Shown here in pieces: positions 45,201-57,200 of a stretch of 64,000 nt of DNA (the first letter of the stretch is position 1; the number at the start of each line of letters is the position of its first letter). The stretch is from positions 991,845-1,055,844 of the forward strand of contig PTFA01000197.1 of assembly GCA_003342895.1 (NCBI GenBank), written 5' to 3'. The notes below the pieces were generated by a model. It searched no databases. It was not told the origin of the DNA and saw nothing but the letters and a program-made list of their open reading frames with translations. This DNA comes from Casuarius casuarius (lineage: Eukaryota > Chordata > Aves > Casuariiformes > Casuariidae). The position numbers and the translations under genes are program-made.

Positions 45201-48200
45201 CCAAGTTTTCTTTGTAGAGTTTTAATGCATGTTATAAATGCTCCCTTCTTCCTAGGGAAGAAGACTTGGAGGGAGATTCAATCCATATTTTTGCAAATAC
45301 TTGTAAACTGTGACAATGCATACTCTATGACTTTATTAGTATGAATAGGTGTGATTACCAGACACTAATGGTATTACACATCATGTACTGTTAGAATATT
45401 GTTTTACAAAGGTTTCAATTTAAAAAAACTTCTAAAAGTTACTCCTAATAAACCAGGAAAATGTTTTAAGGCTAATGAAATACTCATTTTCTTTACAGCA
45501 TTGGTAAATGTTTTTATTGATGTTTTAGGCAATGGACCACCTGCAGTCATTTATTGCGGACTGTGACAGAAGAACAGAAGTGGCTAAGAAAAGACTAGCG
45601 GAAACCCAAGAAGAGATCAGTGCTGAAGTTGCAGCTAAAGTAAGCATGTATAACTAGTTGCTGAAGTTTTTCGAAAGATTGCAAGGTTGCTGAATGGGAA
45701 TGTTTGCAGCAGAGGGGATCCCCCCCCCCCCCCCCAGTAACAAGCAACTGCTTCTTAATTAGCTTAGGTGTATTTGAACTGAACTCTGTACAAGACTGCC
45801 TGTATTGGCCAAAATGCAGTGTTTTTCTAAGGAGCCAACTTTAGAGTTTGACATGCTATCCAATCTAAGAATTCATGCACAGGAGGGGAAAATAAGTTCT
45901 CTCTATCCTACCCAAACCTGCCTCCAGAGCAGGGAGGAGAGCACACAGAGAAGAGACTTTGTCAGTGTTTTCCAGCTCAGGAAACTTGCTCATCTGTGAT
46001 ACTGTGCCACAAAAATATTGGTAATCCTTACACTTTTTAATGAAAACTACTTCTGTGAAGTAAAGTGGTTGATGTGCTTTTCTTTAGTTCTTAAAATTGA
46101 AAATTGAATTATAATATTTTCTTATAATTGAAAAATTTTTTGTACACTTTCGTGTACATATAATGCACGTGCCAGGAGAAATGGTTGCGTGAATACAAAT
46201 TTTGCAGGTCTATACTTGGTACAGACAACAGTATAATTGCTACAAGTTTCTGAACAGAATCCTGCTCTGGCATTGGTACATAGATTTGGCAACTTAGCCT
46301 TTCTTTTTGTGTTTTGACATGGAGTAACTTCTGTCTCACTTCTACCTGGAGATCTTATCTTTTCATGTTTCCGTTGATTCTCTCCTATGGATTTTTGTAT
46401 GTAGTAATAGCTCCTGGATATGGATTGAAGTTTTTCTGACTTCATTTCCCAGACTTAACCCAAAAGACTTTCCTGTGTTGATCTTTTTCTTGTCTTTCAA
46501 GGCTGAAAGAGTTCATGAATTGAATGAAGAAATCGGGAAACTACTGGCCAAAGTAGAACAGCTTGGAGCTGATGGGAATGTGGAAGAATCTCAAAAAGTA
46601 ATGGATGAAGTGGAGAAGGCCCGAGTGAAGAAGAGAGAAGCAGAAGTAAGTTGATATGTAAGGTTTGGGGACAGGGAGGGCAGGTCCAATACTAAATTGG
46701 TCAGCATCTGTGTAATATGAACTGTCTTATCTGCTGGCACTTTCTTAGCTAGTTACTTTACTTAAAACTGTGGAGTTTGCTTTGTGGCATCCTGTACAGA
46801 AAAAGTTTCAGGGCATTTGTACTGCTTGGTCTGGAAGACAGCTTTGGAAATAATCCATATATTTTTCATTTAGTATGCCTTTAAATACATTCCTGTACTA
46901 TTAAAATGATACTCACTTCCAGTGATGATGCTTAGTTTTACTGTATTGGCTAGTTGTATTTGCTGACACTACAGTTGGGTCCGTATTTGTTGGATGTATT
47001 TATCTCATTTTGTCCCATGGCTCTTGCTGGCAACTCCCTCATGCATCGTGGAGTGCTAGGGTGGCTGATATCAGAAATGCTTCAGTGAAGGGCACCAATC
47101 CAGCCACTGCTGTGCATATTTTCATTGAAAGATACTTCTTCAATGGGTTGTGTATCAGGCAAGTCAGCGTAATTTGGTGTAATTTACCTTGCTCAGGTGG
47201 CAAATCTCATCAAGAGCTTTTTCCATATCATATTTAACCTTAATACTTAAATTTGTAAAAACAAATATCTGTAGTTATTTTAGTGGTACCAGAGGTGTTG
47301 CTGGCTCTCTTGCATGTATGTCATCTGAATGTCTGTAGGTAAATTTTGCTCAGATAAGTTATTAAATTAGTGACTAAAATGACAGTAGATTTATCAGAAA
47401 GCTACTGTTTTAAACTGGGTGCAGAATTGAAACTGATTCAATATTTTCATAATATGTTAACATATAGTAATTATAGTGTTAACATATTTGTGTTGAGTGT
47501 AAGAATGACATTTTTCATAAGTAATGCAATCAGAAGTAAAGATATTAATTGTTCCACTTTCTTTTGCCTTGATTTGCAAAACCAATTGCTAATGTCCTAT
47601 TTTTCATATGTTGAATCTTCAAAGTAATGAACCTGCCTTGTATTTTAATGAGACACTTGATTTATGAATAGTATGACTAAAAACATACTGATTCTGAATT
47701 CAGTTATCAAAACTAATACACTTTTATTGAATGTATAACTGTTGTATTTTTGTGCATTGAGGAGTAAGAGGTATCAAAATGTCTTTTCCCCAGGAAGTAT
47801 ACAGGAATTCTATGCCTGCCTCCAGTTTTCAACAGCAGAAGCTACGGGTTTGTGAAGTGTGTTCTGCTTATCTTGGTCTTCATGACAATGACCGACGACT
47901 TGCTGACCACTTTGGAGGAAAACTACACTTAGGGTTTATTGAAATAAGAGAGAAGCTTGAGGAACTCAGGGTAAATCATTCCTATCTTTTTGTGCTCCTA
48001 CTTAATTATTTGCCCAGCAATCCTAATGGAATACTTCTCTGTCTGTGTGGATTTTTTTCTTATTAATTTGAAGTTTGAGGTGTTTGAGGTATTTCATCAA
48101 TCTGCAACATGTTCATTTAATATCAGTTATCTAGATAATTTAATGAGATGGCCTCTTCTGCACTGAGGTACATTAAAACACATTGTTCTAAGTAATACAT

Positions 48201-51200
48201 CTTGGGAACAAAGAGTGTAGGTCCACTTTTTTTAAAATAAAAAACAAAAACAACCAACCCCCCCCCCCCATTCTGAATTATGGTGATACTGGAACAAATT
48301 CAGCAGCCATAGGAGATAGGCGAATGAACCTTACCTCTAGCCAGTTTATTGGCTGAAAGTAATAATGAGATCCTTGGAAATACAGGAACGTATAGTGGGC
48401 CTAAGGGACTCATATTTTATTTATTTAATTTAGGGCAAAATGTTAACGAGGCTGTTGTTGAAATGTTATGTTCAGTTTTGGTACCAGCACGTAAAGAGTA
48501 TGTTAACACATAACAAAGGATTCGGGAAAAAAATATACAGAAACGTTTGGAGATCGAGCAGTCTACTCTATGGTGAAAGACTAAAGAAATTCAATATGCT
48601 TATTTCCTCCAAAGATTAGAAGGTGACTTACTTTCTATAGGTACCAACAATGAAAGAAGATATTTAGTAGTTCAGGGCTTTTAGGCTTAACTAACAGTAG
48701 GTGAAATATGTTCTCACAACTGAAGGCTGAAGCTATCCAAAGTCGGAATGAAAAAAGGTATCTATCTTGAAGTGAGGCTAGCAAATTAAAATAATTGTTA
48801 CAGAGAAGTTGCATGTTCTCCTTAGCTTGAAGTTTTTGAAATTGAGATGGAATATTTTCTCAAACGGTACTATTTATCTTGACTAGAAATCATCTGCTTG
48901 AAGAAGGAATTACTGGAATTAAACTTTAGACTTTTGGTATTCAAGAGAATGGACTTGGACGCTTATGCTATTTATAGTCTTAATATGTGAATTATGGGAT
49001 TCAAGCTCAATTAAGCATTTTACTGTAGAAATCACTAAAGACCATGTCTAAATGGATTGAAGCCCTAAAAGCAGAAAATGCTGCTACCGAGTTTGAATAA
49101 ATCAGCTTGGCTTATTTCATAATATTTCAGATGTCTTACATGGTCACTGTGATTGATCCTTAACTCTTTCTATTGACTATACTGGCAGTTTAGGCTCCTA
49201 AATATAGCTGCTGCAGTTCAAATCTTAGAATGCCTTAGATGATACATGTCATGTGTTTTCTCTCATCGCTCCGTGAAATTACGCAAACGCTTACTTGAAC
49301 AAGAAATTTTGCTTACGGTTAAATTACTGATATTGTATGAGGAAGTATAAATATAATTTGACACAAAGGGGTTAACTGATTATTTACATCATTTGAAAAA
49401 AATTATGCATGGATGATTATTACAGATTCCCAAAGCATCAATAGAATAATCTTTTGAAGTACTTCGCTAACAAAAAAAGAAAACAATAATTATCCCCTCC
49501 TTCCTCAGAGCTCTCCTCAGAGATCTAATCAAGATGCTGCTGGGGCAATTCCACATCTCAGAAGAAGGTCTTTACAAAGAGTTGAATTTCTTGCATCATG
49601 TCCAGAAGGTGGCAAGACTTGGGTTTGGCCAGATCTCCAGTTGTGAGTTCCACATTTGAGGGCCCTCTACTGAGCGTGCCTTGTCCCCAGTAGTAGGGAG
49701 TTCAACTTGGGGGCTATCAGCTAAAGCATCCTTTATACTTATATATCTCGTGTTCACAATACAGAGAAAGTAGCCTCAAAACTAGGTATCAGCCCAGCCA
49801 AGTCCTTTAAGGTTTTTTGTTTGTTTTAATGTTACAATATAGCTGAAGGAGTTAATAAAATTCTTAACTTTCCCAGTTCCGATTCCCTTCTATCCTTCAC
49901 CAGTGGCCAAAATATGGTAGGATTATTACGGAAACTCTCACTGTAAAGACATGACTTTACTACTCTGAATTCCCCTTCATGAGAAACTTTTAATATAAAT
50001 TTACATCTTTCAGGTCTTGGTGTAACACCCATCTGTTTGCTGCAGCTCTTCTGCAATAACTTGTATTTCTTGAAAAAATTAAGTCACATATGCTGAGGAA
50101 GAGAGAGGGAGTAATATACACAAGTATACACCAGGGAAAGGATTGAACATTAACGGTCTAGGTTATTTTTATAGCACCGTCATTTGAGAAATTTTGGAAT
50201 GTAACTTAATGAATATATTCTTTTGTTTCTAGAGGATCGTGGCTGATAAACAAGAGAAACGAAATCAAGAACGTCTGAAACGTAGAGAGGAGAGGGAAAG
50301 AGAAGAAAGGGAGAAACTAAGGAGGTAGATGTCTTTAATTGCATATACGTAGTGACCAGTTGTTTTATTCCCTGAAAACTGACATGGATTGAAAGTGAAG
50401 CTAATGTTTTAAGAGTAAAACCTGAATTGTTTCCATAGAAAGCCTTTTCTTTAAAATTATGAAAAATTACAAATATTTCTCCATATCTGAACAAATGGCC
50501 TTTAAATGAGATGTATTATTTCAAATATATACCTTGTTTTGAGAGCTGACAGATGATGTCAGAAATCTTCTGTATTAGAAATAGTTGAATGTGTGACTTA
50601 ACTAAACAGAAGTCAATTACTTTCCTATGTGAAATAAGCAGTCACTTTCAGGCCTTTTGGGGGTGGAGTGGGGATCTGAACTGCAGTTTTTGACATGTGG
50701 GCTTCAGAGGTTAATGACCTAAACTGACATCTTTGTTGCAGTCTTGATATTGTGTGTCTCACAAGAAATAAGGGAGTACAGACTATTTTAACTAAGCTTC
50801 TATTGTGGGAGAGGTGGAAATAAAGTAGCAGANTAGATCTTTTGATTATGCAATGTGGTGTGCTCAAAAATAAAAAGAAACAGCAGTCAGAGGGATGTGT
50901 TTCCTGGTAAATGTGTTACGAAGATGTTAACATCAAATGAAAAGCCTTGAACTTTATTGTATTTCTTGTTTTATTAATAAAAAAACCAGGTCAACTAGTT
51001 CAACTCATTATTAGTAAATTGTACTTTATATTTGAAAATAAGATTATGTAACAAATATCGATTCACCCTTTTTCATTTGTTTCAGGTCCAGATCCCACAG
51101 CAAGCATGCCAAAAGGTATATAAATCTGCAGACAAGGAAGCCAACCTTTCACAAACTGAGAACATGATAAATTTATCAAGCATTATTAGTTTACAGCGCT

Positions 51201-54200
51201 CTTGTTTACTGACAAAGCATTCTATTGTATGGTCATCTTTCTGGGTGTTTATACAGCATTTGTCACCATGTTACTGAATTGTTTATGCATGTATGTCTAA
51301 TCTATGGCTACTACAATGCAGCTTTTTGTCCTGTGATAATGGCTAGAACATAGAAGATTACTTCTTGTTCAAAATAGAAGCTTGTGGTTAATGTCTTTTT
51401 GTGAAAACCCATGTTTTTAAATCCCAAGTTCCAAGTTAAGTCTTGGCAGATGACCCATCTCTGTAGTGTGAGTTTTCTTCCTAACCTACACTTGAAAGTC
51501 ACCCATGAGGTATTATTGCAAGGTGATTAAAAAAAGAAAAAAAAATCATGAACCTCTGATGTTTAGAACCTTCCAGACTAGTCTTACTGTAGTAGCTATG
51601 GAGAAGCATACAGTCCTGTGTTCTCAGGACATCATAATACACAATTTCTGCTGGAAGATCACAGACACTGCATTGAGAAGTTCTAAAACTTTGTCTGATA
51701 AATGGAAGACTTAGAAAAAGCAGAATTTTTCCATGTTAATTCCTTCCCAAAACCTGAATTGGCTGTGCTGTAACTATTGGTATGGTCGTGAATCAGTTGT
51801 AAAATTGTCTGTATTAGTTACAAAGGAGTTTGTAGGATTTTTGATATTGCTTTCCCCTCTCCTTGTGTTTGCCTGTGATAAGACTATGCCATAGCTCCGA
51901 GCACTGTAGACTAGTCTCTGTATAGACCCGCTTATGCATAGAGCGCTTAATAATCAAAATACATTGATAGAGCAGCTAGGTGAATGCAGTGTCCATTTGA
52001 AATTTTTTCTGTTCCTAGATCTAGGTCCCGAGAACGTCGCAGACATAGGTCTCGCTCAGCCTCTCGGGAACGAAAGAGAAGAACTCGCTCCAAATCCCAT
52101 GAGAAACGCCATCGTCACAGGTCTCGTTCTAACAGCCGCAGCAGGAGCCGCAGCCACCATAGAAGCAGGCATAGCTCCAGGGAGAGAAGCCGAGAACGCA
52201 GCTCCAAGAAAAGGTAAATGTTGGTCTAGAAAGAAGTGGCTTTTCTTCCTAGATGGATGTTGAGAATTCTTGCACTAGATTAAGTTTACTCGCAGCACTT
52301 AGTAATTTAAATGCATTTTGGGGGCTGACTGAGATTTCAGTTACTCCTTTAGCATGTTTGTGACTTAACATATAGTAATGATTTTTTTTTTAATAACTTT
52401 TTTTATAAAAATCAGAGTTATATATTATTTCTGCTTTGGGGGAGTGATACAGGGTATTGGTGTCAAGTGGAAAACACTACCAGCTTCCTACAATATAAAA
52501 AGTGAAATAATTGATTTCTATTTGAGCCCAGGGATATAAGCAGTCTTCCTACTGTCACCCATTTGTTTTTTCCCTTTGGGCTCTTATTTCAGAGGTGGAG
52601 CCCATCTGTTGTGTACCATGCCAGATAAAATCAAGTTTAGACGTGCTTAAAAAAAAAAAAAAAAAAAAAGCTTGTTGCATTGAATATGAAGATGCTGTTT
52701 TGCAAGGAAAGTGACTTGACTCCTCTCTGAAGGATTACTGCAGAGAGCAGTCTGGAGCTGTTGCTTTTAAATGACTCAATTGCTGTCTGCTTCTGAGGAA
52801 TGATAGCTTATTTTAGATGAGTGAGGTAAGCATAATTTGGAAGAGTGCTAGAATTGCACAACTGGGCATCTGGCAGGGAAGTCTGCTTGTAAGTAGGATT
52901 CCATTCTTGTAAAGGTCAGCCACCGCAACATAGAGTTGCAGTAAAATACTGTGGACAGGGTGCCCAGCCTTAAAACCCTGATGCGCTATGGACTTGTTAG
53001 AGGAAGAGATGAGGTTTGAAGCTGCCCATCCAGGATTTGTAATTCAGGTAACTCTAGGAATTAAATCACCAAGGCTGGAGAAATACTTGTTGAATGTGTT
53101 CAAGTATCTCATGTGCTCTTTGCACTCAGTAAGCTTTTTCCTTCCTGGAATAGCTGATTCTGTAGTCCCCTTGTGCTCTGTAGGGGAGCATAAAAGACAG
53201 GGTTGCTGTGAATCTTTTGTTTCCTTCCTTGTATGGCAGCTGGATACAACTTAAAATTCCAGCAGACCAATTGGTACAGTCAGTAGTGTTTGGTATTTAA
53301 AATTCTTCAGGGTGTCTTTTAGTGTCCTAAAGTCAATACTTTGGACTCAGCAATTGCTGTCTTGATTGTAGCCTGTCATCCCAGTTATACTATAGAGCCT
53401 TACTTTACAAGAATGTTACTTACTTTACAGTGGCATGTTAGCAAAACTTCAAACTTGTAGTTTCTCAGTCTAAATACAGACATGTTCCTTTGAGTCAATA
53501 CACTTGTTCATTTGGATGAACCACTATGTAGTATGTGTTCAAATTGTCTTTGATTCTTCAACTTTGAAGTCCAGCCTCACAAGACTGAACTTCTGCCCTT
53601 CTGCAAAGAACATTGTACCGATTCATTGTTCCTTGGGGAAATAAAAGGTATGAGCTGATAATGATGACAGAGCAATTTTTTCTTGTGTTAACAGTAGTCT
53701 GGAACTCTTACATGTACCAGTGATTGTTCCAACAAAGGTCTTTCCAACTCCTTTAGGGCAAGAACCAACATTGGTAGAAGTATTTTCAGTATTGAATACC
53801 ATAAAGTTGAAATCTTGTGCGCTGAATTCTGTTACTTCTCACTCATTTGTGGCAAGCAGAGGAAATTATACTGATTCATTTTTCCAAGATTCATCTCAAA
53901 TAAAAGTTCAGATCTGGGGAATGTGGTGTTTTTGTCATTCTCTGCTCTTCTGAGAGAGTTTTTGACTCTAGAATTGCCAGAAAGACTGCTGCAGCAGTGG
54001 CAGCACATCTTGCCATTTCTAGGGCCATTAAGAGAAGTGTGGAGCTGTTTCAGTGAGAAGAATAACATCATCTTATATTAACCTAAAGCCTTCAGTGTGA
54101 CTTTTAGGGTGGTCAGAATACCATGAATACCCAGTAACCTTAGCTAAGGTCATGTAGGCTGCTGAATCGTGTTCTAAAAGCTATATAGATGATGTTTTTT

Positions 54201-57200
54201 CAGTTTTGGTTGTACCCAGTACAGCTTCAACATGTCATCATACCTGACAATTAGACTTCCAGTGGAGAAACTCTTAATAGTNTGCTTTTCCTGTGATAAT
54301 GTTCACTCACATTTGGGAAAATGGCTTCCAGGAAACAGATGTTAGGTATCATTTGCAACAAACATCATCTACTTCTTTTGTTTTTCCTGTTCACCCTTCT
54401 TCAGAAAGCATTTTCCAAAGAGCCTTTCACATAATGAAAAGCTGCCAAGTCTCAGATATTTCTTTATTCTGAAAGTAAAGGGATGTTTGTTGTGTGTTAT
54501 ATTTGAGAAAATTCTGCAAATACATANATTTGTCTNAANTTNAGACAAATNTGTTTTCTTTACTCCATATCATTATTCACCCTACAAACAGATGGATAAA
54601 TTTAAGTCTCTTACATTTGAAATGAGATCCCAGCCATTATCAGTATAAAGAGCTGACTTCCAGGCTGCCTCAGCACTGCTAAACATGTTCAAAGCATCTG
54701 GCAGTAGTATCAACATGTCTAAGATAATGGAAACCCAAGGTCTTTCTAGGCTTGGATTACTGGTTTGTCAAAAGCAGGTCTAAATAAAGTCCTCCCTTTA
54801 TTCACTGCTAACCAGAAGTTCCAAAGAACTAAAATAAATCATCTTTCATCTCATTAGAAACAAAGTAATGCATCCTTCTTGATTTGCACTGAGAAGGTCA
54901 GCATTTGGATTTAGGTGTCCTTACTGAGAGAAGTTAGCGTGTCTGTGCTTGAGCCCTCTTGCAAGCGTTTGTGTGACAAGGGATAATGTATTCCTCTGCA
55001 GATATCATATGGTCAAGTAGAGTACCCAGAGATCTAAGGTGGTATTTCATTTCACCTAGCTTTAGATGACAAGTTTAAATGTAAATCTCGTGAGAGTCCC
55101 ATTACAGACTCATCTAACCTATTTTTGTGTCTATTTTAAGATGAGACAAATCATGCCCTAAAAGTGTCTATTTCTTCTGCTGACTGTTAAAGAAGTCCGG
55201 CCAATCAGCTTAGATGTCTACAGACATCTAAAGCTAGGTGAGGTAGATCCCACTCTTAGCATTTAGACAGAAATATTTTTTTCAATATGCTTCAAGTCCT
55301 TCCTGACAACAGAATATTCTAGCCCTATGCTTATTCTCTGCTGTGGCAGAGAAATGTGAAGACTTAAGTTTCTTTTATTATTATTAATAAAGCAGCTTAG
55401 GATTTTGGTTGAATATCTTTCCTCTTGGTAGATTTGAAGTCATATCAGCATCTTTCTCTACTTTTCTATATCTAAGAGCTGATCTGCCAAGGCTACTTAC
55501 AGTTTTTCTCTTAAGACCTAATGCAAGCATCCACTGACTTGGAACCAGTATTGTGTATTATGACCAGATTCACAGTTATGGCACTTGGCAGGGTGGCTGC
55601 TGCCTGCATATTGGGTGGGGGCTGGGGTGGGGTTGGGTTTCTACTGGAAGTATCTACTCAGTTAGTTGGGAAATAATCCTTTCCAAGCATTCTAAATTAT
55701 GTAAATCTAGTGAGGCTCTGATTTTAAAGGCTATACCTTGCCCTTGAGGAAGGCAGGAATGGTACTTTAGTTCTCTTGAAAGCCTTATAGTGGTAATATT
55801 ACTTGCTGGTGCAATTGCATAAACTTTCACACCATTGTGCTATTTTATTAAGGTTAGTCTTCGTTCTTGCCAGCTGATTAGAGACCCACCTGTAGAGAGA
55901 TGAAGACAGCTGGACAACTGCATCTCACATTCCCCAAAAATGTATTAAATGAATAGCCAGAGTTGTGAGTGGGATCACATTCTGTCTGCCTGGTTCTAGG
56001 ATTAATTACTAGAGTTAGCCTGGGTCAACAGTTTAGAAGCATTGTTACTTCTGCAGCCAACTGGCAGTGCAACATACGCCTGAAACAGCTGTATTAACTC
56101 TTTTAAATATGTATGTAGTTCCTACTATGCTGAAACCTTGTGGTATAGGAGTACCATCCAAGGATCTCAGTGTTTGCAAATACGAAGTCTTGCAAAACAC
56201 TACGTTGTAGAGATCTTTTCTGCAGATGGGAAACTGAAATGAAAAGTCATTGTCCCTTTGTAAGCTTATAAAGGGAAATTAGTACAGAAGCAGATTGCAG
56301 GCTTTTGTTTTTTGAGGTGGTGACAGTAACTTTTCGTAAATGGAGAGAATACAATCTGCCAGTCAAGTAGGCCAGATATTTTTGAAACGTGAAAGATTAG
56401 ATTACTGGCTAGCTCTATAGCATATTATTAATATTCCTCTGTGAAAGTATGTATTAGATTCTTCTGTGATTGCAGGGCATCTTAAAATGTGATGTTTTTC
56501 AACTAAAGGCTTAGATACACTCTGTGAGGGAATATGGAGGAGGATGGCTAATTCAGTTTTTCAATACAGGTAGCTCTTTTAACTTAAAGCTATATGGAGT
56601 GTTTAACAGAACAGCTCTTTCCTGGCTCTGTTGTAAAGCTTATGGAAATGCTTACAATCACAGTAAAATATCTAAAAACGATACCACCTCAACATTCTAA
56701 AATCACTTAAGTGATCGTAGTGGTCATTCTTACAAAAACTAATTGTAGCACGGTCTCCAGATCTGCTTTTTCCATTTGTCAATATAATAGCCTCATTCCA
56801 AAATATACACAAGTTAACTTCCCCCTTCTTTTAATCAAACTCCCATTTTAAACTTTTCTTAATCTGTATCTTACAAGTCTGAGATGCTACACATTCTTCA
56901 AGATAAAGACTATAAATGGGCAGGGGTTGAAAATAAGAAACTTAGTGAAGCAAGTTAACTTTAATCTGGGCTCAGTAGTGTACATTAAAAAATTTTGCTT
57001 CTCTCACTATTTGTATTTTGAAATTGGAAGTGGGGAAAGGAGAAGAGTGGAATGGCTTCTGATGTCTTCTCATACATTTGTGTTTGTATAAATTTAAATT
57101 TGGGTCGGAATAAGAAGAAAAAATACAAAATTGAAATGCTGTTTGTGACAGCTACAAGTTCATGACTAATTAGAATTCTCAAATTTACCGCACTTTTCAG

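Larger units (their letters stand above)
52214..57200 (+). other. LUC7L2: LUC7L2 intron 9, 5 kb
   Basis: Contains an A21 run (52649-52669), single N at 54282, a 27-nt palindrome with symmetric Ns (54526-54552) and a 17-bp inverted-repeat pair (55052-55068 and 55224-55240). The acceptor is CGCACTTTTCAG. No exon is supported. Confidence 0.8.

Noticed and set aside
52989..53047. Short coding-like stretch MDLLEEEMRFEAAHPGFVIQ before GTAACT in LUC7L2 intron 9
   Set aside because: The upstream acceptor is poor (no pyrimidine tract) and the preceding codons contain a stop; most likely chance.
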